Assembly: GCA_035534615.1 (NCBI GenBank)
Contig: DATLRO010000061.1
Span: forward strand, 253,218 to 317,217
Source: JAGWRA01 sp035534615
GTDB lineage: Bacteria > Acidobacteriota > Vicinamibacteria > Vicinamibacterales > CAVVIG01
Direction of reading: 5' to 3'
DNA length: 64,000 nt
Position 1 is the stretch's first letter. Each line of letters starts with the position of its first letter. The translations under genes were made by a program, and so were the position numbers. Under the pieces are notes generated by a model. The model had not been told where the DNA came from and made no database searches. It worked only from the letters and a program-made list of their open reading frames with translations. This document shows positions 1 through 9,210 of the stretch, piece by piece.

Positions 1-21
1 GCTCCAGGAGGAGGCCTCCCG

Positions 22-1029
22 ATGACGAAACCGAGACAGATCTTGACGGCGTTGCTGAGCGTGGGTGCCGTCACCTCGCTTGTGCTGCTGTCTGCCGCAC
101 CCGCGAAGGCGCGCGATCGGCGCGACCACGACCACGACCATCACGCCGCGATCGCGATCAGCACGTGCGGGTACGTCATCACCGCACCGGGCCGGTACGC
201 CCTCGCGGCAAACCTGAACTGCAGTGGGTTCCCGCCCCCACCGCCCCCACCGCCCGGCTCCTCGACTCCGCCACCGCCGCCGCCACCCCCGACGGGGCCG
301 GCCATCACCGTTCAGGCCAGCCACGTCCGGCTCGAGCTGAACGACCACAGCATCACCGGCAGCGGATCCGATGACGGAATTCTGGTCTACTCAGCGGCCG
401 GCCGGCTTTCCGACATCGAGATCGAGGGCCCCGGCGTGGTCACGCACTTCGCCAACGGCATCGATCTGGAGAATCTCTCTGACTCCAGCGTGGAAGGCGT
501 CACCTCGACGTTCAACAGCGGAAATGGTCTGGTGACGAACTACTCGTCTGCCTCGACGGCCACGCGACTGCGCCTGACCGGTAATGTCGTGTCCAGCAAC
601 GGGGCCTGGGGCATGATCCTCGGCAGCATCAATGACAGCCAGATCCGGCACAACGTCACCGCGCTGAACGCGACCGCTGGCGCCGGGGGCGTGGCCGGAC
701 TCGCGATCCTCGGCGGGAGCCACAACCTCGTGCAGGACAACGTCTCTACGGGCAACTACGGCAGCGGCATTCTGATCGCGAACGGCTCTTCGGTGGCCGC
801 CACCAGCAACCAGGTCCGCGACAATGTGGCCAGCGGCAACACCGTCGCCGGCATCAGTATCACCTCCGGCACCGGCAACCTGATCGAGGGCAACGAGGCC
901 CTGGGCAATAGCGGCTATCCCGGTAGCTACGACGTGACGGATGCGACGCCGTGCGGCACCAACACCTGGCGCGACAACGCATTTGTCACGAGCAACGAGG
1001 CGTGCATCGTGCCGGCGGTACACCACTGA
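22..1029 (+). CDS. Secreted right-handed beta-helix protein
   Basis: A 335-aa exported protein. Residues 1-31 form a Sec signal peptide ending in an A-K-A type cleavage site. A His/Asp-rich patch (DRRDHDHDHH) follows, then a Pro-rich stretch near residues 70-92. From about residue 95 it carries short repeats rich in G, N, S and V of the kind that form parallel beta-helix coils (NosD/PbH1-like, e.g. GSHNLVQDNVSTGN). Such proteins usually bind or cleave polysaccharides outside the cell, but I see no clear catalytic signature, so the substrate is unknown. The start is supported by AGGAGGAGG at 6-14. It stands alone upstream of a methyltransferase. Confidence 0.8.
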   Translation: MTKPRQILTALLSVGAVTSLVLLSAAPAKARDRRDHDHDHHAAIAISTCGYVITAPGRYALAANLNCSGFPPPPPPPPGSSTPPPPPPPPTGPAITVQASHVRLELNDHSITGSGSDDGILVYSAAGRLSDIEIEGPGVVTHFANGIDLENLSDSSVEGVTSTFNSGNGLVTNYSSASTATRLRLTGNVVSSNGAWGMILGSINDSQIRHNVTALNATAGAGGVAGLAILGGSHNLVQDNVSTGNYGSGILIANGSSVAATSNQVRDNVASGNTVAGISITSGTGNLIEGNEALGNSGYPGSYDVTDATPCGTNTWRDNAFVTSNEACIVPAVHH

Positions 1030-1265
1030 TCGCCTGGCTGACCCGATGGGGCGCCGTGGCCGACCGTACCGGTTCGGCCGCGGCGTCCGCTCCGTCGATT
1101 TCTGTTCCCAAGTCCTCCCACCAGCTCGCCGTTCCCGCTCCCGACCCCGGAAACCCACGACCGCACCGTGCCCGGAAGCCGGGGAGCCAGATGCGAAATA
1201 ATGGAGCAGCCGAGAGGCCCGACCTGTGTGCAGCCCGGGTCATTTCTTCAGGAGGAATGCAGCTG

Positions 1266-1808
1266 ATGAACGAACGACGGTTCCACGGAGATCTGGATCG
1301 CCTGCGGTCGCCCGAGCGGCTCGAGCGTATGGACGTCCCGCACGTCGTCGACCTGTGCCTGGAGGGCATCACCGCGACGCAGGTGCTGGACATCGGCTCG
1401 GGAACGGGCGTCTTCGCCGAGGCGTTCGTGGCGCGCGGCCTCGACACGACCGGCATCGACATCAATCCGGCGATGGTCGAAGCCGGAAACAGCCTCGTGC
1501 CCGGGGCCCGCTTCATGCTGGCGCCGGCCGAGGCGCCGCCATTCGCGGATGCGTCGTTCGATCTCGTCTTCCTCGGCCATGTGCTCCACGAGACCGACGA
1601 TGCGCGAGGGGCGTTGCGGGAGGCGCGACGTATCGCGCGGGTGCGGGTCGCGGTCCTCGAATGGCCCTACCGCGAGGAGGAAGTCGGCCCGCCGCTGGCC
1701 CACCGTCTGAAAGCGGAGGATGTCGAGGCGCTCGCGCGTGAGGCCGGCTTCACCGCCGTCGAGACGCTGCCGCTCAGCCACATGGTGCTGTTTCGGATGG
1801 AGAAGTGA
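1266..1808 (+). CDS. Class I SAM-dependent methyltransferase
   Basis: A 180-aa cytosolic methyltransferase. Residues 41-48 (LDIGSGTG) are the glycine-rich SAM-binding motif I. An acidic residue at the end of strand 2 (TGIDIN) and a DLVFLGHVLHE motif IV follow, typical of the Methyltransf_11/UbiE-like fold. The acceptor substrate cannot be read from sequence. I chose ATG 1266 because AGGAGG at 1250-1255 lies 10 nt upstream; another ATG at 1257 is only 1 nt from that site. The frame is open further upstream, but the extra residues are low-complexity and unlikely to be translated. Confidence 0.8.
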   Translation: MNERRFHGDLDRLRSPERLERMDVPHVVDLCLEGITATQVLDIGSGTGVFAEAFVARGLDTTGIDINPAMVEAGNSLVPGARFMLAPAEAPPFADASFDLVFLGHVLHETDDARGALREARRIARVRVAVLEWPYREEEVGPPLAHRLKAEDVEALAREAGFTAVETLPLSHMVLFRMEK

Positions 1809-2010
1809 GGAATTGCGCCGACCGACGTGGCCGCCCGAAGCAGTGGTCCAGCGAGCAACGGCGCCATCTGGCTCTGGGCGCAAACGGCATGACAGAGCGA
1901 AATGACCTGCCGGGAGAATTCGAAGGCCCGCCGCCTGATATCGTGGTCCGGGTGGCGCCCGCTCATCTTGCTCGCCAGTATCAAACAGCGTGCCGGACAC
2001 GTTCGCCCTT

Positions 2011-2058
2011 TTCTTCAATTCTCTAATTCTCAAAGTCTTGAATTCTTCAATTCTCCAG
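2011..2058. repeat. Octamer tandem tract, overlaps end of MFS gene
   Basis: Six consecutive 8-nt units (ttcttcaa, ttctctaa, ttctcaaa, gtcttgaa, ttcttcaa, ttctccag). On the minus strand the units read GAATTGAA, GAATTCAA, GACTTTGA and so on, with a GA step every 8 nt. It is far more AT-rich than its surroundings and runs into the last codons of the MFS transporter gene. It is one of seven such tracts in the window. Confidence 0.7.
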
Positions 2059-3309
2059 TCCCCCCTTCCCCCATCCCGCAATCCCCACCCACACGACTCC
2101 GCAGACCGCGACGGCGACCGGCACGATGAGCACGGCCTTCGCGAGACCGATCCGATCGGCGATGGCGCCGATGATCGGCGGGGAGATCGCGTCGCCGAAG
2201 AGGTGGATCGCGAAGATGCTGACGGCCATCGCGGTCGCCCGCATCGCGACCGGCACGGCGTTGACGATGACGACGTTGATCGGCCCGGTGCTGAGGAACA
2301 GGAGGAACTCCGCCACGAAGAACGCGACCACGTACCCGGTTTCAGAGGAATGGGTGAGCGCCATCCAGGTCGGCGCGATGGCGACCAGCGCGGCGCCGCC
2401 CGACAGCCAGAGATAGGCCCGGTCGTTCCACTTCAGCAGCCGGTCGCCCAGCCAGCCGCCGAGGAACGTGCCGCCGAGGCCCGCCACGACGGTGATGCCG
2501 CCGACCAGCAGGTCGGCCTCTCGCAACTCGAGCCCGCGAACCCGGTTCAGGTACGTCGGCATCCAGATCGCCAGCCCGCCGACGCCGAACGTGTACGCGG
2601 CGTAGCCGACGACCGTCCAGACGTAAATCGGCAGGCGCAGGAGCGTGCGGAAGCTGGCGGCGAGCGTGGCGGCCCCGGGCGATCGCGCGGCCGTCTCGTC
2701 ATCCTGGACGCCGCGGGGCGGCTCGGCCACGGTGAGCGTCAGCAGCGCGAGCGCCAGCCCCGGCAGGCCGACGGCGTAGAACGCGGCGCGCCAGCCGAAC
2801 GCATGCTCGAGGAGGCCGCCGAGCAGGAACCCGATCGCGGCGCCGACCGGCAGCGCGACGTAGAACACGGCGAACGCGCGGCCGCGCTCGGCGCGGGGGA
2901 AGTAGTCGGCGAGCAGCGACGGCGAGATCGTGGCGTAGGCCGCCTCGCCGACCCCCACGGTCGACCGGGCGGCGAACAGCTGCGGAAAGGTGGCGGCGAT
3001 GCCGGAGCCGGCGGTGGCGACGCTCCAGACGGCGACGCCGGCCGCCATCAGCCGGCTGCGCGACAGCCGGTCGCCGAGCCAGCCGAACCACGGGGACGTG
3101 AGGAAATAGGCGACCAGGAAGCCGTTGCTGAGCAGGCCGAGCTGGAAGTCGTCCAGCCGCAGGTCGGTCTTGATGCGGGGCATCACGGCCGCGAGGATGT
3201 AGCGGTCGATGTAGTTGACGAAATTGAGCAGCGTGACGATCGCCAGCCCGTAGTACGCCGCCCGGCGGCCGGGCGCGGAGGAGGACGAGGGCGAGGCCGA
3301 TGGGCACAC
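2047..3309 (-). CDS. MFS transporter, spinster-like family
   Basis: A 420-aa integral membrane transporter of the major facilitator superfamily with about 12 hydrophobic segments. The loop after TM2 has the MFS motif A pattern (GWLGDRLSRSRLM). The N-terminal NFVNYIDRYILAAVMP segment is characteristic of the spinster/MFS_1 subgroup, whose members export lipids or organic anions; the substrate here is unknown. The start is a GTG. It begins 22 bp after the E1 dehydrogenase gene stops on the same strand, so the two are probably cotranscribed. The last codons lie in a repetitive tract, so the exact C-terminus may vary between strains. Confidence 0.85.
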   Translation of the reverse strand: MCPSASPSSSSAPGRRAAYYGLAIVTLLNFVNYIDRYILAAVMPRIKTDLRLDDFQLGLLSNGFLVAYFLTSPWFGWLGDRLSRSRLMAAGVAVWSVATAGSGIAATFPQLFAARSTVGVGEAAYATISPSLLADYFPRAERGRAFAVFYVALPVGAAIGFLLGGLLEHAFGWRAAFYAVGLPGLALALLTLTVAEPPRGVQDDETAARSPGAATLAASFRTLLRLPIYVWTVVGYAAYTFGVGGLAIWMPTYLNRVRGLELREADLLVGGITVVAGLGGTFLGGWLGDRLLKWNDRAYLWLSGGAALVAIAPTWMALTHSSETGYVVAFFVAEFLLFLSTGPINVVIVNAVPVAMRATAMAVSIFAIHLFGDAISPPIIGAIADRIGLAKAVLIVPVAVAVCGVVWVGIAGWGKGGLEN

Positions 3310-3331
3310 GGGGAGATTCTGACGCGACTGT

Positions 3332-5821
3332 TCAGTACGCCATCAGCAGCCGGGCGGCGCGCTCGACGTCGTGCTCGCTGACGAGGAAGTACTCCTCGAG
3401 CGGCGGGGAATACGGCACCGGCGTGTCGAGGCCGCCGAGAATCCGGATCGGCGCATCGAGCGACTCGAACGCCTCTTCCTGGATGATCGCCGCCAGGCTC
3501 TCGCCGATGCTGCCGGTCCGTGAGTCTTCCTGCACGATCAGCACCTTGTTGCAGTGCCGCACCACGGCCAGGACCGCGTCCCGGTCGAGCGGCACCAGCG
3601 ACCGGAGGTCGAGCACGCTCGCCTCGATGCCGTCGGCGGCGAGCCGGTCGGCCACCCGCATCGCGACGTGGACGTAGGCGCCGTAGGAGATGATCGCCAG
3701 GTCGTCGCCCGCGCGGCGCAGCGCCGCCTTGCCGATCGGAATCGGCTCGGGGGGGGCCTCGCTCAGCACCTGCTTGATCCGCGGCTCGCGGTACAGCGTG
3801 ATGTGCTCGTAATAGAGGACCGGGTCGGGATCGGCGACCGCCGAGGCCATCAGCGCCCGCGCGTCGTTCGGCGTCGACGGCACGACGATCTTCAGCCCAG
3901 GCGTCCGGTAGAACCACGGCTCGGTGTTCTGGCTGTGATACGGGCCCGCGTGGCGGAGCCCGCCCCACGGCATCCGGACGACCATCGGGACGCTCCCGCC
4001 CCAGCGATAGCGGATCTTCGCGGCGTTGTTGACGAGCTGATTGAAGCCGGTCGCCACGAAGTCGTTGAACTGCATCTCGCCGATCGGCCGGCGGCCGGCC
4101 AGCGCCGCGCCGACGCAGACGCCGAGCACGCCCCCCTCGGCGAGCGTCGAGTTCAGGATGCGGTCGCCGAACTCCTTCAGCAGCGGTCGCAGCAGCAGGA
4201 AGGCGTTGCCGTACTTCCCTCCGACGTCCTCGCCGTACACGAACACGCGCGGGTCGGCGCGCAGCACGTCGCCCACCCCGCGCATCACGGCGTCGAGCAG
4301 CGTGGTGCCCTTCGGGTCGAACGGCAGTCCCGGCTCGAGCGGCGGCAGCGGCGTGCCGAGGGCCGTGCCGACGCGCCGCGCCGGCTCGAGCACCTCGATC
4401 CGCTCGCGCGGCGGCTCGTTCGCGAACACGCTGGCCGCCGCCGACTTCGGCTCGGGCCACGGCGCGTCAATCACCGCCCGCGCCTGCTCGAAGACGATCC
4501 GCTCGGCCTCCGCCTTCATCCGGTCGAGGTCGCCCGGCTCGATGATCCCCTCCGCCTCGAGCCGGGCCGCGTAGGTCGGGATCGGATCGCGCTGGCGCCA
4601 GAATTCGTACAGCTCGCGGTTCGCGTAGCCCTGCTCGGTGAGCGGCGGATACTCCCAGCCCGGCTTCGGGTCGTGGCCGAGGTACAGCATGTCGTCGTGA
4701 TGGGCGTGGCCGCACATCCGCATCGCGACCAGCTCGATCAGCGCCGGTCCGAGCCCGGCGCGCGCCCGCTCGGCCGCCCAGGTGAACGCCGCGGCAATCG
4801 CATCGGGATCGGTGCCGTCGATCGTGATGCCAGGAATGCCGTAGCCGATCGCCTTGTCGGCAAAGACGCGGACGGACGATTGATCCGACACCGGCGTCGA
4901 CAGCGCGGTCTGGTTGTTCTGCAGGCAGAAGACGGCCGGCAGGCGGCGCGCCGCGCACAGGTTGATCGCTTCGTGCCATTCGCCGAGCGACGACCCGCCC
5001 TCGCCGATGAAGGAGAACGCCACCCGGCCGGATCCCTCGAGCGCGAACCCCATGGCCATGCCGGCCATGGTGACGGTGCCGACCGCGAGCGGCGCGGCGG
5101 CCGGAAGGATGCCCCAGTCGAAGTCGCCGACATGGAGGTCCTTGCCCTCGAGCGGCGGCCCGGCCTTGCCCATCTGCGCCGACAGCACCATCCGGACCGA
5201 TTCCGCCGAGGGCCGCATGGCCAGGGCGATGCCGATGTCGCGGATGACCGGCGCGATCACGTCACCCTGCCACGAGCCGTCGGCGCCCCGGTACTTCGGC
5301 CCGCGCCGGAGCCGGATGCCGCCCGCGTAAATCGCTTCCTGCCCGAGCGATCGGAAGCCCTTCCCCTGGAACGAGATCCCCTGGTAGCGCACCTCGCCGC
5401 CGGAGAAGAACGCCTTCAGCTGGCTGTCGGTCGCACGCGTCAGGATCATGCCGCGCAGGATCTCGCGCCGCTCGTCCGGCGTCAGCGACGCCGCAATCGA
5501 TTCGCGCCGCAGGAAGCCGTCGCAGGCCTCGAGGAATTCGTCGCGCGCCGCGGTCAGACGCGCCTTCGCCGTCACACCGGGCGTCGTCTCGGCCAGCCAG
5601 CCGGGGGCCGCGATGGACACCCGCGACGCCAGTTCCTTCCGCAGCAGCGGCCGCAGCGCATCAATCGCCCCGGCGTCGCGCCCCTTGCCGCGGGCCTCGC
5701 CGACCGCGGCCTCGAATCCCGCCAGCGCCCCGGTGACGACGAATGGATAGCGCTCGGCGACGAACGCGCCGAAGCGGCCCGCCAGCCCGGTCAACGATTC
5801 GGTGTCGACTGTCTTGGACAT
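3332..5821 (-). CDS. Fused alpha/beta 2-oxoacid dehydrogenase E1 component
   Basis: An 829-aa thiamine-diphosphate enzyme joining both E1 subunits in one chain. The alpha part (about 1-470) has the ThDP-Mg motif near residues 273-303, as GEG...QNN rather than the usual GDG...NN. The beta part (about 500-829) begins near TTLLDAVMRGVGDVL, carries the YGEDVGGKYG segment, and ends in a transketolase C-terminal domain. By family it decarboxylates branched-chain 2-oxoacids or a related 2-oxoacid and passes the acyl group to a lipoyl E2. No E2 or E3 is adjacent. The start at 5821 (MSKTVDTESL) is preferred; the frame extends upstream through Arg/Ala-rich sequence that does not look like protein. It shares an operon with the MFS gene. 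Confidence 0.85.
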   Translation of the reverse strand: MSKTVDTESLTGLAGRFGAFVAERYPFVVTGALAGFEAAVGEARGKGRDAGAIDALRPLLRKELASRVSIAAPGWLAETTPGVTAKARLTAARDEFLEACDGFLRRESIAASLTPDERREILRGMILTRATDSQLKAFFSGGEVRYQGISFQGKGFRSLGQEAIYAGGIRLRRGPKYRGADGSWQGDVIAPVIRDIGIALAMRPSAESVRMVLSAQMGKAGPPLEGKDLHVGDFDWGILPAAAPLAVGTVTMAGMAMGFALEGSGRVAFSFIGEGGSSLGEWHEAINLCAARRLPAVFCLQNNQTALSTPVSDQSSVRVFADKAIGYGIPGITIDGTDPDAIAAAFTWAAERARAGLGPALIELVAMRMCGHAHHDDMLYLGHDPKPGWEYPPLTEQGYANRELYEFWRQRDPIPTYAARLEAEGIIEPGDLDRMKAEAERIVFEQARAVIDAPWPEPKSAAASVFANEPPRERIEVLEPARRVGTALGTPLPPLEPGLPFDPKGTTLLDAVMRGVGDVLRADPRVFVYGEDVGGKYGNAFLLLRPLLKEFGDRILNSTLAEGGVLGVCVGAALAGRRPIGEMQFNDFVATGFNQLVNNAAKIRYRWGGSVPMVVRMPWGGLRHAGPYHSQNTEPWFYRTPGLKIVVPSTPNDARALMASAVADPDPVLYYEHITLYREPRIKQVLSEAPPEPIPIGKAALRRAGDDLAIISYGAYVHVAMRVADRLAADGIEASVLDLRSLVPLDRDAVLAVVRHCNKVLIVQEDSRTGSIGESLAAIIQEEAFESLDAPIRILGGLDTPVPYSPPLEEYFLVSEHDVERAARLLMAY

Positions 5822-5970
5822 CGTCGCAATGCTCTCACGGCACCTGGACCAGGCGCTCGCCGGCCCGGCCGAGCCGCCCCGGACGGCCCCGACGCGCGGC
5901 GCAGATGCCGCCAGAAAGTATACCGCCTGGGGGCGCCGGGGCGGCGCTGGACCCGCGGCCGCGCCTCGGC

Positions 5971-5976
5971 TATCGT
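5971..5976 (+). promoter_or_regulatory. Candidate -10 box (TATCGT), leaderless start of tag
   Basis: TATCGT fits the TAnnnT pattern and ends 6 nt before the ATG of the glycosylase gene. There is no Shine-Dalgarno sequence in between, as expected for a leaderless transcript. I see no convincing -35. Confidence 0.35.
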
Positions 5977-5982
5977 CCTGCC

Positions 5983-6564
5983 ATGCCGACACGCTGCCCC
6001 TGGGCCGGGACCGATCCGCTCTACGTCGCCTATCACGACGAGGAATGGGGCGTGCCGTCGCACGATGACCGGCACCTGTTCGAGATGCTGCTGCTCGAGG
6101 GGGCGCAGGCCGGCCTCAGCTGGATCACGATCCTGCGGAAGCGGGGGCACTACCGCAAGGCGTTCAGCCGGTTCGATCCCCGCCGGATCGCCCGCTACGA
6201 CCGGCACGACGTCGATCGGCTGCTCGCCGACGCCGGCATCGTCCGGAACCGGCTGAAGATCGACGCCGCCATCCGCAACGCGCGCGCCTTTCTGGACGTG
6301 CGCCGGGAGTTCGGCACGTTCGACGCCTACATCTGGCAGTTCGCCGGCGACCGGCCCCGACGGAACGCGTGGCGCACGCCGCGGGACGTGCCGGCCCGGA
6401 CGATGGAATCCGACGCCATGAGCCGCGACCTGCGGCGCCGCGGCTTCTCGTTCGTCGGCACCACCATCTGCTACGCGTTCATGCAGGCGACCGGCATGGT
6501 CGACGATCACCTCCTCACCTGCTTCCGCCGCTCCGCGCGGTCCAGCGCGGCCTCCCGCCGCTGA
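5983..6564 (+). CDS. tag: DNA-3-methyladenine glycosylase I
   Basis: A 193-aa base-excision repair enzyme that removes 3-methyladenine from alkylated DNA. The N-terminus RCPWAG...YHDEEWG and the segment LLLEGAQAGLSWITILRKR are hallmarks of the TAG family. The zinc site (Cys4, His17, a C-terminal HxxxC) is present, with the last pair in DDHLLTCF. Length matches the family. The ATG at 5983 begins the conserved N-terminus directly, so the in-frame upstream extension is rejected. It is divergent from the E1 dehydrogenase gene, with a short shared upstream region. Confidence 0.93.
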   Translation: MPTRCPWAGTDPLYVAYHDEEWGVPSHDDRHLFEMLLLEGAQAGLSWITILRKRGHYRKAFSRFDPRRIARYDRHDVDRLLADAGIVRNRLKIDAAIRNARAFLDVRREFGTFDAYIWQFAGDRPRRNAWRTPRDVPARTMESDAMSRDLRRRGFSFVGTTICYAFMQATGMVDDHLLTCFRRSARSSAASRR

Positions 6565-6574
6565 TGCGGGCCGG

Positions 6575-6599
6575 GCCGGCCGGTCCTGCGCCGGCCGGC
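6575..6599 (+). terminator. Hairpin downstream of tag
   Basis: GCCGGCCGG at 6575-6583 pairs perfectly with CCGGCCGGC at 6591-6599 across a 7-nt loop, starting 11 bp after the tag stop codon. No U-tract follows, so it may work only as a transcript-end stabiliser. Confidence 0.4.
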
Positions 6600-6813
6600 G
6601 CCCATCGGCGTTCCGTGTCCGGAGTTGATGCACTCGGCGCCCGATCCGCACCGGCATTCCGACGTCCGGCGCCACGCGTCCGGCCGCCGCTGCACGGGAA
6701 CGGTCGCCATTGCGCCGGTTGTCACGGCTGAGCTGAGACTCGGCCGGCAGGCACCGGACTTGCAGCCGGGAGATCGGGCGCATCGGTGCAACACGCCTGA
6801 AAGGGTCCAGGTC

Positions 6814-7170
6814 ATGCGACGACTCGGCGTCGTGACATTCGCATTCGGCCTCTGGCTGATTGCCGCACCGTTCATCCTGGGCTACGGCGCGCTCAGCACC
6901 GACAAGCTGTGGGGGCCGTCGATGTCCGAGAACATCGTGCTCGGCATGCTGATCGCCGGCTTCTCGATGCTGACCGTGCTGGACGCCGCCGTGCCCCGCG
7001 CGCTGGGGTGGTTCATGCTCGCGTTCGGCGGCTGGGTGATGCTGGACCCGCTGCTGTACCGCGCGTGGGGCTTTACGCGGCCCGAGACACTCAACGACCT
7101 CGCAGCCGGCGTGGCCGTCATGCTCGTGTCCCTGTTCCAGCTGTTCAGCGTGAGGCGGAATCCGGCCTGA
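6814..7170 (+). CDS. Small polytopic membrane protein, SPW-repeat-like
   Basis: A 118-aa protein with four hydrophobic segments. Two paired segments (LWLIAAPFILGYG and GGWVMLDPLLYRAWGF) resemble the SPW repeat, a two-helix unit found in small bacterial membrane proteins of unknown function. I start at ATG 6814, where the hydrophobic protein begins; the longer frame back to 6625 adds polar, low-quality sequence. No function can be assigned. Confidence 0.6.
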   Translation: MRRLGVVTFAFGLWLIAAPFILGYGALSTDKLWGPSMSENIVLGMLIAGFSMLTVLDAAVPRALGWFMLAFGGWVMLDPLLYRAWGFTRPETLNDLAAGVAVMLVSLFQLFSVRRNPA

Positions 7171-7239
7171 CGACGCGCCGGATGGGGCGGCCGCGGAAGC
7201 GGACACGCGCCCTCCGACGCATCGCTCGCCTTCTGTTCC

Positions 7240-7245
7240 TATAAT
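7240..7245 (+). promoter_or_regulatory. Consensus -10 box TATAAT, probable leaderless transcript
   Basis: A perfect TATAAT ends 8 nt before ATG 7254. Transcription starting 6-7 nt downstream would begin essentially at the start codon. No strong -35 is seen. Confidence 0.5.
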
Positions 7246-7253
7246 GTCGGGTC

Positions 7254-7922
7254 ATGGGTCCCGGACATCTCGGCATCGGGCTCGCGCTGAAGCGGGTGGA
7301 CCGCCGTCTGAACGCCGGCTGGCTGGTGTTCGCCGCCTACCTGCTCGACTTTCTCCTCGGCATCTTCGTGCTGCTGGGCCTCGAGCAGGTGCGCGTGCCG
7401 CCCGATCTGCCGGCGCGTCACTACTTCCTGTACTCGTTTCCGTATTCGCACAGCCTGGTGGCGAGCCTGGGCTGGTCGGCACTGGCGGCGCTCATCGCGT
7501 ACGCGGCCGTGCGCGGGACGGCGGCGGCGCGGCGCCTGGCCGCGCTGACGATCGGCGCCGCGGTCTTCTCGCACTTCCTGCTCGACGTGGTGGTGCACGT
7601 GCCGGAGATCCCGATCGCCGGCGCCTCGTCGCCGCGTCTGGGCCTGGGACTGTGGAACCACCTGCCGCTGGCCCTGGGCCTGGAGGCGGCGCTGGTCGCG
7701 ATCGGGCTCGCGCTGTATCTCGGCGCGGGACGCGCGCGCGCGCCGGTCGGACGTCATGGCATGGTGCTGTTCGCCGGAGCCATGACGATCATGATGCTGA
7801 TGGGCCAGGCGACGCTCGTGGCCGCGCCGCCGCCGGCGGTGCTCGCGGCCGGCTGGATCCTGCAGAGCGCCGGCATCAGCCTCGTCGTCTACTGGCTCGA
7901 CACGCAGCGGACGCCGGCGTGA
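7254..7922 (+). CDS. Membrane protein, DUF457/YdjM-like
   Basis: A 222-aa protein with about six hydrophobic helices. His/Asp pairs in membrane-proximal positions (SYPYSHSLV-type segment and SHFLLDVVVHVPE) resemble the HxxxD pattern of the YdjM/DUF457 family of membrane-bound putative metal-dependent hydrolases. The MGPGHLGIGLALKR start also fits, since an early His is usual there. The family's role is poorly defined. The gene stands alone with its own TATAAT box. Confidence 0.55.
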   Translation: MGPGHLGIGLALKRVDRRLNAGWLVFAAYLLDFLLGIFVLLGLEQVRVPPDLPARHYFLYSFPYSHSLVASLGWSALAALIAYAAVRGTAAARRLAALTIGAAVFSHFLLDVVVHVPEIPIAGASSPRLGLGLWNHLPLALGLEAALVAIGLALYLGAGRARAPVGRHGMVLFAGAMTIMMLMGQATLVAAPPPAVLAAGWILQSAGISLVVYWLDTQRTPA

Positions 7923-8046
7923 TCGGCGCGCCGTCGTGCGCCGCCACGCACCGCCCTGCGGCGCCCGCGCGGCCGCACCGCGCCGACTCGACCGCCGGAC
8001 GCCAGCTCAGCCACGCGATCGACTCGCGCTTCGTACACGCGGAGTC

Positions 8047-8052
8047 TAGAAT
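8047..8052 (+). promoter_or_regulatory. Candidate -10 box TAGAAT before DUF3014 gene
   Basis: TAGAAT lies 36 nt before ATG 8089. The same hexamer occurs upstream of the cupin gene at 22132. The -35 is not obvious. Confidence 0.3.
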
Positions 8053-8088
8053 AGGCATGCGTTCAACGCATCTCCGGGAACTGCAGGC

Positions 8089-8970
8089 ATGAACGACTTC
8101 GACGATTTCCGTCTCGACGGCCCCCCCGACGCGCCGAAGGTCCCGGATCGAAGCAACCCGCTCGAATCGAGCCGCGCGCCGTGGCTCGTCACGATCTTCC
8201 TCGTCGTCGTGGCGGCCGTCTTCGTGTATCTCTTCTTCTTCCGCGAGCGACGGATCGTCGTGCCGCCGCCGTCGACGACCACGACCCAGCCGGCCCCCGC
8301 GCCCGCGCCCGCGGCGGCGCCCCCGCAGGTCACGCCGGCGGATGCCGGCCTGCCGCCGCTCGATCAGAGCGACGCGCTCGTCCGAAGCCTGGCGCACGGC
8401 CTGTCGTCGCATCCGCAGCTGGCCGAGTGGCTCGCCACCAAGGGGCTGATCCGCGGCTTCGCCGTGATCGTCGACAACCTCGCGGACGGCAAGGTGCCGA
8501 TCCAGCGCCTGCGGCTGCTCGCGCCGAAGGGCCGGTTCCGCACGGCTGGCGGCGACGCCAACCTCCGGATCGACGAGCGCGAGTACATGCGGTTCAACGG
8601 CTTCGCGGATGCGGTCGCCTCGCTCGACACGCAGGGCAGCGTCGAGACCTACCAGCACCTGAAGCCGCTCATCGTCGTCGCGTACAGGGACCTCGGTCAT
8701 CCGAGCGGCAATTTCGACGGCGCCCTGCTGAAGGCGATCAGCACGCTGCTGTCCGCGCCGACGCTCCAGGGCCCGGTGACGCTCCTCCACCGATCGGTCG
8801 CGTACCAGTTCGCGAATCCCGATCTGGAAGCGCTGCTGCCGGCGCAGAAAGAGCTGATCCGCATGGGCCCGCGCAACATGCGCCTGATTCAGGACAAGGT
8901 GCGCGCCCTGGCCGAGGCCGCCGGCTTCCCCGACTCCAGCCTGCCGCACGCCGTGGCCGTCCGCCCGTAG
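8089..8970 (+). CDS. DUF3014 domain membrane-anchored protein
   Basis: A 293-aa protein with an N-terminal cytoplasmic tail, a single transmembrane helix at about 35-50 (LVTIFLVVVAAVFVYLFFF), a Pro/Ala-rich linker, and a periplasmic domain from about residue 85. That domain has the DUF3014 signature, including LDQSDALVRSLA near its start and a central VDNLADGKVP segment. The family is widespread in Proteobacteria and Acidobacteria and has no established function. It is flanked by unrelated genes, so context does not help. Confidence 0.8.
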   Translation: MNDFDDFRLDGPPDAPKVPDRSNPLESSRAPWLVTIFLVVVAAVFVYLFFFRERRIVVPPPSTTTTQPAPAPAPAAAPPQVTPADAGLPPLDQSDALVRSLAHGLSSHPQLAEWLATKGLIRGFAVIVDNLADGKVPIQRLRLLAPKGRFRTAGGDANLRIDEREYMRFNGFADAVASLDTQGSVETYQHLKPLIVVAYRDLGHPSGNFDGALLKAISTLLSAPTLQGPVTLLHRSVAYQFANPDLEALLPAQKELIRMGPRNMRLIQDKVRALAEAAGFPDSSLPHAVAVRP

Positions 8971-9210
8971 CCGCGCGACCCCGGCCGCCCTCCGTGGACG
9001 GGCGGACCGCGGCCCGCGCCTCGCGCCGGCGCCCGGCCCGTCTCCCTCCGGCCGCGGCGTATCGACCGGCGTGCAGGACGAGATCAAGATCGGCCCGGCC
9101 GGGACGATTGAATGAATGCAGCCGCCGGCCGGCCCGTCCGGACGCCATCCTGGCACCGGCGCGACGGCGGCTCTTGACACGATAGACCATCTCGCTCAAC
9201 CCTCTCAGGC

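Noticed and set aside
3554..6256. A 900-codon open frame antisense to the E1 dehydrogenase gene
   Set aside because: It is rich in Arg, His, Pro and Gly and has no domain. It is a GC-bias shadow of the real minus-strand gene.
9174..9179. A perfect TTGACA upstream of the VOC gene at 9211
   Set aside because: No -10 box stands at 16-18 nt downstream, so it was not called as a promoter.
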